From NCBI GenBank assembly GCA_021800535.1, contig JAJYYV010000015.1, forward strand, positions 1 to 43,369: a stretch of 43,369 nt of DNA, read 5' to 3'. The position numbers were made by a program, and so were the translations under genes. Positions 23,250 to 32,798 of the stretch are shown in pieces; the stretch's first letter is position 1; each line of letters starts with the position of its first letter. The DNA is from a bacterium. Lineage in GTDB: Bacteria; Ratteibacteria; UBA8468; B48-G9; DTJG01. Below the pieces are notes generated by a model that had not been told where the DNA came from, did no database searches, and worked only from the letters and a program-made list of their open reading frames with translations.

Positions 23250-25085
23250 ATGAAAATAAAAGCCGTTCAGATTGACCTGGCAAGACAAAAAGAAACAATT
23301 GCCTTTATTAAACTTTTTATTGATTTTATAAAAAATTATGGATTTAATACACTTTTTTTATATCTTGAAGGAAGAATAAAAACAAAAACATTTCCTTATA
23401 TGCCGGATGAAGAAAGTTATATTCCTAAAGATATTGAAAAAATTGTTAACTATGCCCTAAAAAATAATATAGATATCATCCCTATAATTTCAAATTTTGG
23501 ACATACAGAACATTTTCTTAAATTCCCGGAATTACAAAAGTTGGCAGAACTTAGAGAAGGTATTCAAGGAAGATTTGGCAATTTTTTTTCTGTTATCTGC
23601 CCATCTGTTAGTGAAACATATCAATTTTTTGAAAAATATTTCTCTGAAATTTCACAGATTTTTCCATCTGAATATTTCCATGTAGGAAATGATGAAATCT
23701 GGGATATAGGATTCTGTTCTTTATGTAAGAAAAGGATAAAAAAAGGTGAAACATCATCAGACATATTTGCCATGCATATTAAAAAAACCCATGAAATCAT
23801 AGTAAAAAAACTTAATAAAAAAATGATGATGTGGGATGATATGTTTGAAATATATCCAGAGGCGCTTGAAAACATTCCAAAGGATATAATAATGTGCACA
23901 TGGGATTATAATTATTTTGTTTATTCTCCGCATAGTCATTTTACAAACTATGAAAAAGAAGATGTATTTAAAAAATATGAGAAATTTGGATTTAAGTATA
24001 TTTTCTGCCCGAGAGATATGCTGATTCCAAATATTTCCAGCTTTACTAAATATGCAAAAAAATATAATCCACTGGGTGGACTTATAACAAACTGGGAGAG
24101 AACTACAAAATTTCAGTTTGATAATTTTCCTGTCATTTCATTTACCGGTAAATTATGGAATTGCGAGAACATAAACAGTATTGACTTTGACAACGAATTA
24201 GGACTTACGCTTGAAGAACTGACAGGGGGGAAAGAGACATTAATAGACACCTTAAAAAGATATTATTATTTTTCTTCCTGTTATTATGGATTTTCACCGG
24301 TTTATATAACAGGAGAAATTGAACCATTAGAAGAAGAAAATTACAGGACAGCAAAACTTCTTGATACCTTAATAAAAAATACCGGGAAAAATGAAATAAT
24401 TGAAAATATAAAACTTGATTTAAAAGAATTTATTTTAAGATTTGAATTAAGAAAGGCTCTCTATGAAAATTTATTTTTATCAAATGAAACAGTTCTTAAA
24501 AATCTGATTTCAGAAATTGATAATATAAAAAATGAAAAATTGAAAAAATGGAATATTCACAGAAAAGACATACCGGAAAAAATCAGTATTCATTACGAGG
24601 GATTAAAAAATACAATTCTGAAATGCATGGAACAAAAAAATAAAAGTGATTATTTTTTATTTTTACGGCTTTTTCTACCAGATATTTATGAGATGCCAAA
24701 TCTTTCTGTCTCTCTTTCTGATAAAAATTATAATTTTAAAAAAATCCTTGAGGGTTTAGTTTTGAAGCCCCCCTATCCGGAACTTAGCTATTATTCGTTT
24801 TTTTTCCCTTTTAACTGGGATGATGATATTTCTAATATTAAAATAGATGTATCTGGCTATGGTGGACAGGGCATATCTTATCTTAAAATAATTAATAAAA
24901 ATGGCAACTTGTTTGTGCCCCAAAGTATAAAAGAAACACAGGGAATTGTTGAAAATCCCACAGATTTATTAATTGACAATTTAAGATGGACTTATCTTGG
25001 ACAAAGAGATATAAAAATTGGAATGAAATGGAATGAATTTAAAGAAATACCTCATAGTATAATTATCAAAATGAAACCTGAATAA
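23250..25085 (+). CDS. GH20-type beta-N-acetylhexosaminidase-like glycosidase (cytoplasmic)
   Basis: 611 residues. The N-terminal half is a TIM barrel: FNTLFLYLEGR, IIPIISNFGHTEHFLKFPE and the catalytic Asp148-Glu149 pair in HVGNDEIWDIG. GH20 enzymes usually have HxGGDE; here the second glycine is Asn147. MMWDDMFEIYPE is a further GH20-like strand. The C-terminal 200 residues are not recognised and look like helices followed by a beta domain. No signal peptide is present, so it should act on imported oligosaccharides. AAGGAGG lies upstream, 13 bases after murJ. It faces an alpha-L-fucosidase gene. Confidence 0.72.
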   Translation: MKIKAVQIDLARQKETIAFIKLFIDFIKNYGFNTLFLYLEGRIKTKTFPYMPDEESYIPKDIEKIVNYALKNNIDIIPIISNFGHTEHFLKFPELQKLAELREGIQGRFGNFFSVICPSVSETYQFFEKYFSEISQIFPSEYFHVGNDEIWDIGFCSLCKKRIKKGETSSDIFAMHIKKTHEIIVKKLNKKMMMWDDMFEIYPEALENIPKDIIMCTWDYNYFVYSPHSHFTNYEKEDVFKKYEKFGFKYIFCPRDMLIPNISSFTKYAKKYNPLGGLITNWERTTKFQFDNFPVISFTGKLWNCENINSIDFDNELGLTLEELTGGKETLIDTLKRYYYFSSCYYGFSPVYITGEIEPLEEENYRTAKLLDTLIKNTGKNEIIENIKLDLKEFILRFELRKALYENLFLSNETVLKNLISEIDNIKNEKLKKWNIHRKDIPEKISIHYEGLKNTILKCMEQKNKSDYFLFLRLFLPDIYEMPNLSVSLSDKNYNFKKILEGLVLKPPYPELSYYSFFFPFNWDDDISNIKIDVSGYGGQGISYLKIINKNGNLFVPQSIKETQGIVENPTDLLIDNLRWTYLGQRDIKIGMKWNEFKEIPHSIIIKMKPE

Positions 25086-25117
25086 TTTAAAAAATATAAC
25101 AGTAATTTTATATTTTT

Positions 25118-26437
25118 TTATTCTTTCAGAAAAATCTCAATAACAGGAATTTCAACATCTGGTTTTACAATAGGAAGATTTAATACAAGAGATTTTTTAG
25201 TTTGTCCATAATCATTTTGCCAGGATTCTAAGCTTTTTGTTATTAAAATTTCACTGGCATCATTTAATAATTGGGCATATTCCACCCTATTTATATAAGA
25301 ATCCCCATCAAGAAAAACAGATTTATACGGCCAGGAAAGTATATGCAAATAGAGCCGTTTTGTTTCAGGATTATATGTAAGTTTACAATTTTCCGGAGTA
25401 GTAAATTCCTGGGGAGCCTGTGTACAGCCATATATTGACCTATTATGATACTTCATCCATCTTCCAATACCATCAAGCCTATCAATCACTCTATAATCAA
25501 ATTCTCCTCTTGCTGTTGGTCCTACATTTAATAAAAGATTTCCTCCTTTGCTTACACAATCAATTAATGTACATAAAATCTCATTCACACTCCTCCATGT
25601 ACACTCATCTCTATAATATCCCCACGAACCGGAAAAAGTCTGGCAAGCTTCCCATACTACAGGAACCCCATTAAATTTAATCATTTCTCTTGGCTGCCAT
25701 TGCTCCGGTGTTTTTATATCCCAGGAGCCTTCCACTTCATTTAAATCAAGTCTATCATTAAGAATAATTTGTGGTTGATATTGCCTAATTATTTTCAACA
25801 ATCTTTGGCTATCCCAATCTTCTCTATCTTTTCCAATCCAATCTGCAGGACTTTCCTTTGTTTTGGGATAACTAAAGTCAAACCACATAATATCCACTTT
25901 CCCAAATTCCGTAAGAAGTTCTTTTACCTGTCCATGAAGATACTCTATATATTTTTTCTGGTTCCTTTGTTTATTTAACTGATCTTTTTGTGGATTATTT
26001 CTCATTGAATGCAAAGAATCAATTATGAAATCAGGATGGTGCCAATCTATAAGAGAATGATAAAAACCCACTTTAAAATCCTGTTTTCTAAAAGATTCCA
26101 CCATAGGTTTTAAAAGATCTTTTTTAATTGGGGTATTTGTAGATTTATAATCAGTAAGTTTTGAATCCCATAGGCAAAATCCTTCATGATGTTTTGTTGT
26201 AATAACAAAATATTTCATACCTGCATTTTTTGCCAGTTGAGCCCATATATCCGTATTATATAAATCAGGATTAAAGTGCTTAAAATACTTCTTCTCATAT
26301 TCATCGTCAGGAATTTCTTCTCTGTTTTTCACCCATTCATGTCTTGCAGCCAGAGAATATAAACCCCAATGAATAAAAAGACCAAATCTATCTTTTACAA
26401 ACCAGTTTGTATCTCCAACTGTTTTTATCTGTTCCAT
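25118..26437 (-). CDS. Alpha-L-fucosidase, GH29 family (cytoplasmic)
   Basis: 439 residues. Family motifs: RFGLFIHWGLYSLAARHEW, TTKHHEGFCLW, VDIMWFDFSYP with the nucleophile Asp187, and CVSKGGNLLLNVGPTARGEF. A C-terminal beta domain follows from about residue 350. No signal peptide is present. It releases L-fucose from the non-reducing end of glycans. It forms a probable pair with the sialate-esterase-like gene upstream on the same strand (93-base gap). Confidence 0.92.
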   Translation of the reverse strand: MEQIKTVGDTNWFVKDRFGLFIHWGLYSLAARHEWVKNREEIPDDEYEKKYFKHFNPDLYNTDIWAQLAKNAGMKYFVITTKHHEGFCLWDSKLTDYKSTNTPIKKDLLKPMVESFRKQDFKVGFYHSLIDWHHPDFIIDSLHSMRNNPQKDQLNKQRNQKKYIEYLHGQVKELLTEFGKVDIMWFDFSYPKTKESPADWIGKDREDWDSQRLLKIIRQYQPQIILNDRLDLNEVEGSWDIKTPEQWQPREMIKFNGVPVVWEACQTFSGSWGYYRDECTWRSVNEILCTLIDCVSKGGNLLLNVGPTARGEFDYRVIDRLDGIGRWMKYHNRSIYGCTQAPQEFTTPENCKLTYNPETKRLYLHILSWPYKSVFLDGDSYINRVEYAQLLNDASEILITKSLESWQNDYGQTKKSLVLNLPIVKPDVEIPVIEIFLKE

Positions 26438-26530
26438 TTTTATCTATCTCCTTTTATAATACATGACTTATATATTTTAATTTTATCTAATTATTATACA
26501 CAATATTTATAATATACAAAAAATTTCAAA

Positions 26531-27940
26531 TTAAAAATCCATTTTAAATCCATAAAAACATAAAAGAGGTTTATTTGTTATTACTTCATAAATATTAGTG
26601 GTTGGATTTAGTCCATAACCATAATGTATATAGGCTTCTCCAAAAATCTTTCTTTTAAGAGTAAGAGCAATTTCTGAATTTGAAATAAATTCTGCCTTTT
26701 CAATTGCTGCAACACCATCTTTATCCTCAACAACAAAATTGTCACAAAATGGTAAATCTGAATTAAGTCTATATCTTACATTTTCAAATTTTAATATAAC
26801 ACTTTTTCCATTCTCTTTTAGATTGGATGATTTTATTTCTGGAAAAAGATAATTTATATCTTTTTTATAAACCATTCCTAATGCAGCATTTGCAAATCTT
26901 TGGCCAAGAATTAAATTTCCCGATGGGCTTGTATGTATTAAATCAGAAAGAGGCAGGTCAATGGCAGGAATAACTGCAACATTTTTTAAGATATGAGGAA
27001 TTATTCTCTGGGTCTCTTTTATAATACTCCAATATTTATCCTGAGAAGAATTTATTTGATGAAATTTATTTAATTGCACTGTAATAAAAGGCAATTCCGG
27101 AGAATTAAGGTCCTGTCTTGTTTTTTCTACAAACTGAATAAACCTTGTTTTATATGTTTCTGCAAGACCTTCACAAGCATCAGACTCACCCTGATACCAA
27201 CAAATTCCTTTTATTTTTCCACCAGAAAGATTTATACAATGAAACATATTTTTATATAATGGCGCAGATGGATTTTCAACTGGATTCCATGCAGAAAGTG
27301 GAGATCCACCAAGAGAAGTCTGAATTAATCCGATAGGATAACCAAAAGATTTTTTAAGTAATTTAGCAAACATAAGAAATGGAGAATGCCCCGGATTTGG
27401 ACCTTCACAATTTGGATGTTTATTATTTCGTGTATCATTCAAAGGATGGCTTGCAATATCCCATTTTTCTTCATTTCTAAGAATATGAACTCCTATTTCC
27501 GGAGCATCATTTACAGGTCCTCTGCCATAACCTGCAGCATTAGATTGCCCGGCAATTACCCATAAATCACCTACTCCTATATGATGAATAAAATCTCCTC
27601 TAAAAGCCCATTCAATCATATTTGAATCAGGTAATGTCTCTTTAGATTCTGTTTTTTCTAAAATACATGTTTCTATTCTGTAAAGCCCACCTGCTGGAAC
27701 TTTTAAGATTGTTTTCCATGTATTACCTTGAATAATATCTGCTTTTTGCCATTCTGTTTGAGAAAATACAGCCTCATGAGTTTCTTCATTTACAACTCTT
27801 AACATAACCTGCCCTGGAGCATTATCAGGCAAAGCCCATGTTCCAGAAAGAGAAATGTTAGCAAAATCATCTTCATTCATTTGATATATCTGCCAATCCT
27901 GTGGCCCTTGTTTAATTTTACAACCCAATTCTATTTCCAT
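26531..27940 (-). CDS. Sialate O-acetylesterase-like SGNH hydrolase (cytoplasmic)
   Basis: 469 residues. The SASA (DUF303) core starts at GDLWVIAGQSNAAGYG with nucleophile Ser133. GICWYQGESDA follows, and the C-terminal catalytic pair lies in DLIHTSPSG. Residues 1-120 form an all-beta N-terminal domain, and the last 100 residues another. No signal peptide is present. Members remove O-acetyl groups from sialic acid or other sugars. The neighbouring fucosidase and hexosaminidase suggest processing of mucin-like or other fucosylated glycans. No sialidase is visible. Confidence 0.85.
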   Translation of the reverse strand: MEIELGCKIKQGPQDWQIYQMNEDDFANISLSGTWALPDNAPGQVMLRVVNEETHEAVFSQTEWQKADIIQGNTWKTILKVPAGGLYRIETCILEKTESKETLPDSNMIEWAFRGDFIHHIGVGDLWVIAGQSNAAGYGRGPVNDAPEIGVHILRNEEKWDIASHPLNDTRNNKHPNCEGPNPGHSPFLMFAKLLKKSFGYPIGLIQTSLGGSPLSAWNPVENPSAPLYKNMFHCINLSGGKIKGICWYQGESDACEGLAETYKTRFIQFVEKTRQDLNSPELPFITVQLNKFHQINSSQDKYWSIIKETQRIIPHILKNVAVIPAIDLPLSDLIHTSPSGNLILGQRFANAALGMVYKKDINYLFPEIKSSNLKENGKSVILKFENVRYRLNSDLPFCDNFVVEDKDGVAAIEKAEFISNSEIALTLKRKIFGEAYIHYGYGLNPTTNIYEVITNKPLLCFYGFKMDF

Positions 27941-27990
27941 TTTAACCCTCCATTTATTTAGTAAAAGTTTTCTTAATAAAAAAAATAGGT

Positions 27991-27996
27991 TATAAT
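27991..27996 (+). promoter_or_regulatory. -10 element for the M50 protease operon
   Basis: TATAAT at 27991-27996 in the divergent gap between the esterase (start 27940) and the protease (start 28048). No clear -35 is seen. Confidence 0.3.
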
Positions 27997-28047
27997 ATTA
28001 ATTTTAAAATATTATTTACAATTTATAAAATTTCCCATATAAACAAA

Positions 28048-28653
28048 ATGAGCATAATTAAACTTATTTTATACTTTGTTATACTTCTTTTTTCTGTAAT
28101 AATTCATGAGGTTTCTCATGGCCTGGCAGCATTGCGAAACGGAGATGATACAGCCTATCTTATGGGAAGACTCACCCTTAATCCACTGCCGCACATTGAC
28201 CCTATTGGCAGTATTTTACTTCCTTTTTTTCTTTACATAATTCATGCTCCATTTCTTTTTGGGTATGCAAAACCTGTGCCTATAAATCCATTAAGATTTA
28301 AAAATTATGATAAAGGAATGATTGAAGTTGGTTTAAGTGGATGTGCTACAAACTTTATTTTTGGGTCTATCTGTGCATTTATCAGCAGATTTATTTCCGG
28401 TTCTGTTGCCCAATATCTTCTTTTTGCCGGATTTCTTAATTTTTTTCTTGGATTTTTTAATCTTATCCCAATTCCGCCTCTTGATGGTTCAAGGGTATTA
28501 GGGGTTTTTCTTCCTCCACGATGGGCATATTTTTATGATAGAATAGAAAGATATGGAATTTTTATAGTTTATATTTTAATTTTCTTTGTAGGACTTGGAT
28601 TTCTTACAAATTTAAGCAATTTTTTTGTTTCATTGATTGCTGGAGTTCATTAA
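28048..28653 (+). CDS. Site-2 protease family (M50) membrane metallopeptidase
   Basis: 201 residues with about five hydrophobic segments. The zinc motif is HEVSHG (residues 20-25), and the third ligand motif is NLIPIPPLDGSRV near residue 138. No PDZ or CBS domain is present, so this is the compact group of S2P-like proteases. Substrate unknown; membrane-protein or regulator cleavage is the family role. The start has only a weak RBS. It is followed by a DUF1844 gene 27 bases on. Confidence 0.88.
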   Translation: MSIIKLILYFVILLFSVIIHEVSHGLAALRNGDDTAYLMGRLTLNPLPHIDPIGSILLPFFLYIIHAPFLFGYAKPVPINPLRFKNYDKGMIEVGLSGCATNFIFGSICAFISRFISGSVAQYLLFAGFLNFFLGFFNLIPIPPLDGSRVLGVFLPPRWAYFYDRIERYGIFIVYILIFFVGLGFLTNLSNFFVSLIAGVH

Positions 28654-28680
28654 TAAAAACACTAACAATTGGAGGAAAAA

Positions 28681-29001
28681 ATGGATGATAAATTTTTTGA
28701 GCTTATTAATTTTCTTTATATTTTATGCTGGCAGGCTTTGGGAAAAGTTACAAATCCGGCAACCGGAAAAGCTGAAAAAAATTTACCTTTTGCCAAAAGT
28801 ATAATTGAACTTTTTGAAATGCTACAGATAAAAACAAAAGGGAATCTCAATGAAGAAGAAGCAAAATCTCTTGAAAATGTTCTTACAGATTTAAGACTTA
28901 ACTATGTCTATGAAATAAAAAACTCTGAAAATCCCACACAAAATGAACAACCAGGACAAAACGAATCAAAAACTGAAGAAAAAACTGAAAAAAGTACCTG
29001 A
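28681..29001 (+). CDS. DUF1844 family protein
   Basis: 106 residues from ATG 28681, with GGAGG at 28671-28675. The core, FFELINFLYILCWQALGKV followed by AKSIIELFEMLQIKTKGNL and LENVLTDLRLNYV, fits DUF1844, a small helical family of unknown function common in delta-proteobacteria and PVC-type bacteria. The C-terminal tail is Gln/Glu/Lys-rich and disordered. Its last 59 bases overlap the start of uvrC in another frame. Confidence 0.8.
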   Translation: MDDKFFELINFLYILCWQALGKVTNPATGKAEKNLPFAKSIIELFEMLQIKTKGNLNEEEAKSLENVLTDLRLNYVYEIKNSENPTQNEQPGQNESKTEEKTEKST

Positions 29002-30397
29002 TAGCCCGGGTGTATATGTATTTAAAGATAGGAATAAAAACATTATCTATGTCGGTAAAGCTATTTCACTAAAATCCAGAATTTCTTCGTATTTCAATAC
29101 TGCAAAAGATATAAAAACATCAAAGATACAGGAAGAAATCCATGATTTTGATGTTATACCTGTAAGTTCAGAAGGAGAAGCCCTTGTCCTGGAATCTTTA
29201 CTTATAAAAAAATATACTCCGCAATTTAATATTAGTTATAAGGATGATAAAAGTTATCCTTATGTAAAAATCACCAAAGAAAAATTTCCTATAATACGTG
29301 TAGTAAGGGAAGAAAAGAAAAAAAATGCTGAATATTTTGGTCCTTTTACAGATGTAAAAGGCTTAAAAAAAGTTTTATGGTTTATTAGAAAATTTTATCA
29401 TTTTAGAAGCTGCACAAGAGATGTAGAACATAAAATTTCAATACCATGTACTCTTTTTTATATTAAAAAATGTGCAGGACCCTGTACCGGTAAGGTGGAA
29501 ATTGAAAAATATAAAGAAATAATTGAAGGGATAAAAAAATTTTTTTCAGGAGAATATAGAAAATATATAAAAAAATTAAAAAAGGAATTGCAGGAATATA
29601 TACAAAAATGGGATTTTGAAGAAGCAAAAATAATTTCTGAAAGAATTACATTACTTGAAAAAATGGAAAAAAGAATTCCATGGAGAAAAGAAGAAGAACT
29701 TATTGAATATCAAAAAACAAATGTCTTATCTAATTTAGCAAATATTTTAAAGATTGATAAGATACCTGTTGTTATTGAGGGTTATGATATTTCAAATCTT
29801 GGAGGAGATTTGGCAACAGGAAGTAAAGTGGTTTTTATAGGTGGAATTCCAATAAAAGAAAAATATCAAAGGTTCAGGATAAAAACTGTTGAAGGAATTG
29901 ATGATTATCAGATGTTAAAAGAGGTTTTAAAAAGACGATTTGAAAAGATTACAAAAGAAAACAGACCTGATTTAATTCTTATAGATGGAGGAAAAGGACA
30001 ATTAATGAGTGCAGTTACTATTCTTAAAGAAATAAAAATTACTATTCCAGTAATTTCAATTGCCAAAAAAGAAGAAATTATTTATACAGAAAAAGACAGG
30101 GCGCCGATTATTCTCCCCAAAGATTCCCCCCAACTTCATCTGATTCAACAAATAAGAGACCAGGCACATCATTTTGCTTTATCTTATCATCTAAAATTAA
30201 GGAAAAAACAGATTACATACTCATATATAGAAAATATTGCTGGTGTAGGGGAAAAAAGAAAAAAAATTATCCTGGATATTCTTACCAGATTTTCAGATAT
30301 ATTTCCGGAAGAAGAACTTATAAAAGCCAGAATTCCACAAAATATTATAAATACTTTAAGAACTACAAAGAAAGAAAAAATAGAAAGTATAAATTAA
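28943..30397 (+). CDS. uvrC: Excinuclease ABC subunit C
   Basis: 484 residues, shorter than the usual ~600. The N-terminal GIY-YIG nuclease reads PGVYVFKD and IIYVGKAISLKSRISSYF. The UVR motif that binds UvrB lies around WDFEEAKIISERITLLEKM. The RNase-H-like C-terminal nuclease has GYDISNLGGD, LILIDGGKGQL and RDQAHHFALSYH, covering the Asp-Asp-His triad. A helix-hairpin-helix (IAGVGEKRK) ends the protein. Shortening is mainly between UVR and the second nuclease. The start lies inside the DUF1844 gene (59-base overlap); no later ATG would keep the GIY-YIG domain whole. It makes the dual incisions of nucleotide excision repair. Confidence 0.93.
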   Translation: MNNQDKTNQKLKKKLKKVPDSPGVYVFKDRNKNIIYVGKAISLKSRISSYFNTAKDIKTSKIQEEIHDFDVIPVSSEGEALVLESLLIKKYTPQFNISYKDDKSYPYVKITKEKFPIIRVVREEKKKNAEYFGPFTDVKGLKKVLWFIRKFYHFRSCTRDVEHKISIPCTLFYIKKCAGPCTGKVEIEKYKEIIEGIKKFFSGEYRKYIKKLKKELQEYIQKWDFEEAKIISERITLLEKMEKRIPWRKEEELIEYQKTNVLSNLANILKIDKIPVVIEGYDISNLGGDLATGSKVVFIGGIPIKEKYQRFRIKTVEGIDDYQMLKEVLKRRFEKITKENRPDLILIDGGKGQLMSAVTILKEIKITIPVISIAKKEEIIYTEKDRAPIILPKDSPQLHLIQQIRDQAHHFALSYHLKLRKKQITYSYIENIAGVGEKRKKIILDILTRFSDIFPEEELIKARIPQNIINTLRTTKKEKIESIN

Positions 30398-30400
30398 TAT

Positions 30401-31582
30401 CTATAAAATAAGAGGCATTATTTCTTCTTTTAATTTCTTTTTCAGGTCTTCTATTTCTTTTTCTGTTGGTTTGAATTTAATATAAAATCCTGAAGAGACT
30501 AAATCAAAAGCAGCATTCTTAATAAATTCCTCAAACTTATTGAATGAATTTTTTGCCCAGCCATAAGAACCAATACTCCATGCTTTTCTATTTAAAAATC
30601 TAAGCCCGGATAAATAAACAAGAAGCTTTCCCATTGTAGGAAGTATCTGATTATGAAGTATCGGAGAAGCAAAAATAACAAATTTAGAATCTAAAATTTC
30701 TGTAACAATATCTGAAACATCTCTTTTGGACACATTAAACATTTCAGTTTTTATTCCAGCCAAAGATAATTGTTGATAACATATATTTGCTAAAATTTCT
30801 GTAGAACCCCACATTGTATCATAAATTATTAGTGTTTTATCCCCAACAACATTATTTGCCCATCTTGTATAGTGTTCAATAATAGTTTTTATATCCTGTT
30901 TATTTCTCCATATTAAACCATGGGCAGGAGCAATCATTTGAATTTCTAAATCTTTTAATATATTTAATGCCTTTAAAGTAGAAGAACCATAAGGGGTTAA
31001 GATATTGGCATAATATTTGGCAGATTCTTTTAAAATAATATTTATTCCTGCTTCATCAACATACACATAACTTCTTCCATAGTGCTGACCAAAACCATCA
31101 TTGGAAAAAAGAATTTTGTCTTCATTAAGATATGTCATCATAGAATCCGGCCAATGAACAAGCGGGGTATGAAAAAATTTTAGCGTTCTTGCTCCAATTG
31201 ATAGTTCTTCCATATTTTCAACGACTTTATATTTTAAAGGTAAAATTCTCTGTTTTTCCAGATTGTCTTTTCCATGGGGAGAACAAAGAAAAATAGCATC
31301 AGGTAATTGTTTCATAAGGTCTAAAACTCCACCAGAATGGTCCCTTTCAGCATGATTGGAAATAACATAATCTATTTTTTCAATCGGTATAATAGAAGAA
31401 ATATTTTCTATCATTTGATTAAAAAATCCAGAAGAATTTTTTACTGTATCAATAAGTGTAATTTTATTGTCAATTATTAGATATGCGTTATATGTAGAAC
31501 CATAAGGAGTTTCATATCCATGAAAATCTATTAAATTCCAATCTACAACTCCAACAGAATAAATATTTTTTGTAATTTCCAT
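30401..31582 (-). CDS. Flavodiiron protein (FprA-type, oxygen or NO reductase)
   Basis: 393 residues. The metallo-beta-lactamase domain keeps all diiron ligands: His77, Glu79, Asp81 (NHAERDHSGG), His143 (HWPDSM), Asp162 (SNDGFGQH) and His221 (PAHGLIW). The C-terminal flavodoxin domain starts around residue 250 (LIIYDTMWGSTEILA). It reduces O2 to water or NO to N2O with electrons from rubredoxin or similar. It is the last gene of a minus-strand operon with wrbA, a ferritin-like protein, a DUF488 protein and a cysteine-rich protein. Only 3 bases separate it from the convergent uvrC stop. Confidence 0.93.
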   Translation of the reverse strand: MEITKNIYSVGVVDWNLIDFHGYETPYGSTYNAYLIIDNKITLIDTVKNSSGFFNQMIENISSIIPIEKIDYVISNHAERDHSGGVLDLMKQLPDAIFLCSPHGKDNLEKQRILPLKYKVVENMEELSIGARTLKFFHTPLVHWPDSMMTYLNEDKILFSNDGFGQHYGRSYVYVDEAGINIILKESAKYYANILTPYGSSTLKALNILKDLEIQMIAPAHGLIWRNKQDIKTIIEHYTRWANNVVGDKTLIIYDTMWGSTEILANICYQQLSLAGIKTEMFNVSKRDVSDIVTEILDSKFVIFASPILHNQILPTMGKLLVYLSGLRFLNRKAWSIGSYGWAKNSFNKFEEFIKNAAFDLVSSGFYIKFKPTEKEIEDLKKKLKEEIMPLIL

Positions 31583-31603
31583 GTTTTTTTATCTTCTTTA
31601 GTC

Positions 31604-32215
31604 TTATTTTAGTTTTATTGCTATTTCAGCAACTCTTTTACCTAAAAATTTTGAAATGTATATTTCTTCTTCACTTAATGGGTTAAGACCTAATCCAGAA
31701 ACATGACTGGGACCGTAAGGTGTCCCACCTGTTTTGGTAGTAAAAAGTTCTTTTACACTATAAGGCACACCCACTATTATCATTCCATGATGAAAAAGTG
31801 GAATCATTGTAGATATTATTGTTGTTTCCTGTCCACCATGAAGTGTTGCTGTAGAAGTAAAAATGCCTGCGGGTTTACCTATAAGCACACCTTCTTCCCA
31901 AATTTTTCCTGTCTGATCAAGAAAATTTTTTACCTGAGCACACATATTGCCATATCTGGTAGGAGTTCCTATTATCAAACCATCACAATCTCTTAAGTCA
32001 GATACTTTCGCTATTGGAACATCTTTTTGCATATCTTTTGCTTGTTTTATTGCTAAATTGTTTTGTATTATTTCTTCAGGTAGAAGGTCCGGAACCTGTT
32101 TTAAAACAGGTTCAGCATCATTAACCTGTTTTATCCCTTTTACTATTTCATTTGCCATTGTAAAAATATTTCCATACATACTATAATAAAGCACAAGAAC
32201 TTTTGTTTTGGCCAT
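31604..32215 (-). CDS. wrbA: NAD(P)H:quinone oxidoreductase WrbA
   Basis: 203 residues, flavodoxin-like. Motifs: VLVLYYSMYGNIFTMA for FMN phosphate binding, GLIIGTPTRYGNMCAQVKNFLDQT, FTSTATLHGGQETT and GGTPYGPSHVSG. It carries out two-electron quinone reduction, which limits redox cycling. AAGGAGAAAA precedes the ATG. It lies 21 bases before the flavodiiron gene and 32 bases after the ferritin-like gene, in the oxidative-defence operon. Confidence 0.93.
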   Translation of the reverse strand: MAKTKVLVLYYSMYGNIFTMANEIVKGIKQVNDAEPVLKQVPDLLPEEIIQNNLAIKQAKDMQKDVPIAKVSDLRDCDGLIIGTPTRYGNMCAQVKNFLDQTGKIWEEGVLIGKPAGIFTSTATLHGGQETTIISTMIPLFHHGMIIVGVPYSVKELFTTKTGGTPYGPSHVSGLGLNPLSEEEIYISKFLGKRVAEIAIKLK

Positions 32216-32247
32216 AATTTTTCTCCTTTTTAAAAAAAATCAATTTT

Positions 32248-32775
32248 TTATATATTCATCCAATTCCATATTTTACTTTCATCTTCTTTAAACCAATCTC
32301 CACTGGATTTTAGATAAGAATAAACATTTTTAAGAGCCTCTAAATGTTTGTTTTCTTCTTTTAATAACTGTCGGAAGAAATCTTTTTCTTCTTCTTTGCC
32401 GGATTGTTGTAGAAAATCAGTATACACCTTAATTGTTTTTTCCTCCATTTCCATAGCAAGATCATAAGAAGAAGTATCTTCTACATTATCCTTAAGAGAA
32501 AATTTTTTAACATTAGTAAAAAATAATTTAATTTCATCTTCCACTTTATTTATATTACTATTTTCAAATTTTATTTCTTTAATATTTTTTTTCTCTAAAA
32601 TCAAAGTATAAATTTCATCAAATCTTTGAGCATGTTCAATTTCCTGCCTGGCTAATGTATAAAAAAGACGTTTCCCTAAAATGTTTTTGGTTTCCCTGGC
32701 AAGTTTCAGATATAAATTTACACCTTCAATTTCAAAATTTAAAGAAAATTCATACGGATTTTTTATTTGTTCCAT
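32248..32775 (-). CDS. Rubrerythrin-like ferritin-fold diiron protein without rubredoxin domain
   Basis: 175 residues, four-helix bundle. Diiron ligands are visible as a Glu in FEIEGVNLYLKLA, the ExxH in ARQEIEHAQRF, a Glu in AMEMEEKTIKVY and the ExxH in LLKEENKHLEAL. No CxxC rubredoxin domain follows, unlike classical rubrerythrin; the cysteine-rich small protein at the head of the operon might take over that role (inference). Probable peroxide reductase or iron-binding protein. Confidence 0.82.
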   Translation of the reverse strand: MEQIKNPYEFSLNFEIEGVNLYLKLARETKNILGKRLFYTLARQEIEHAQRFDEIYTLILEKKNIKEIKFENSNINKVEDEIKLFFTNVKKFSLKDNVEDTSSYDLAMEMEEKTIKVYTDFLQQSGKEEEKDFFRQLLKEENKHLEALKNVYSYLKSSGDWFKEDESKIWNWMNI

Positions 32776-32798
32776 AAAATCCCCTTTTTATTCTAAAG

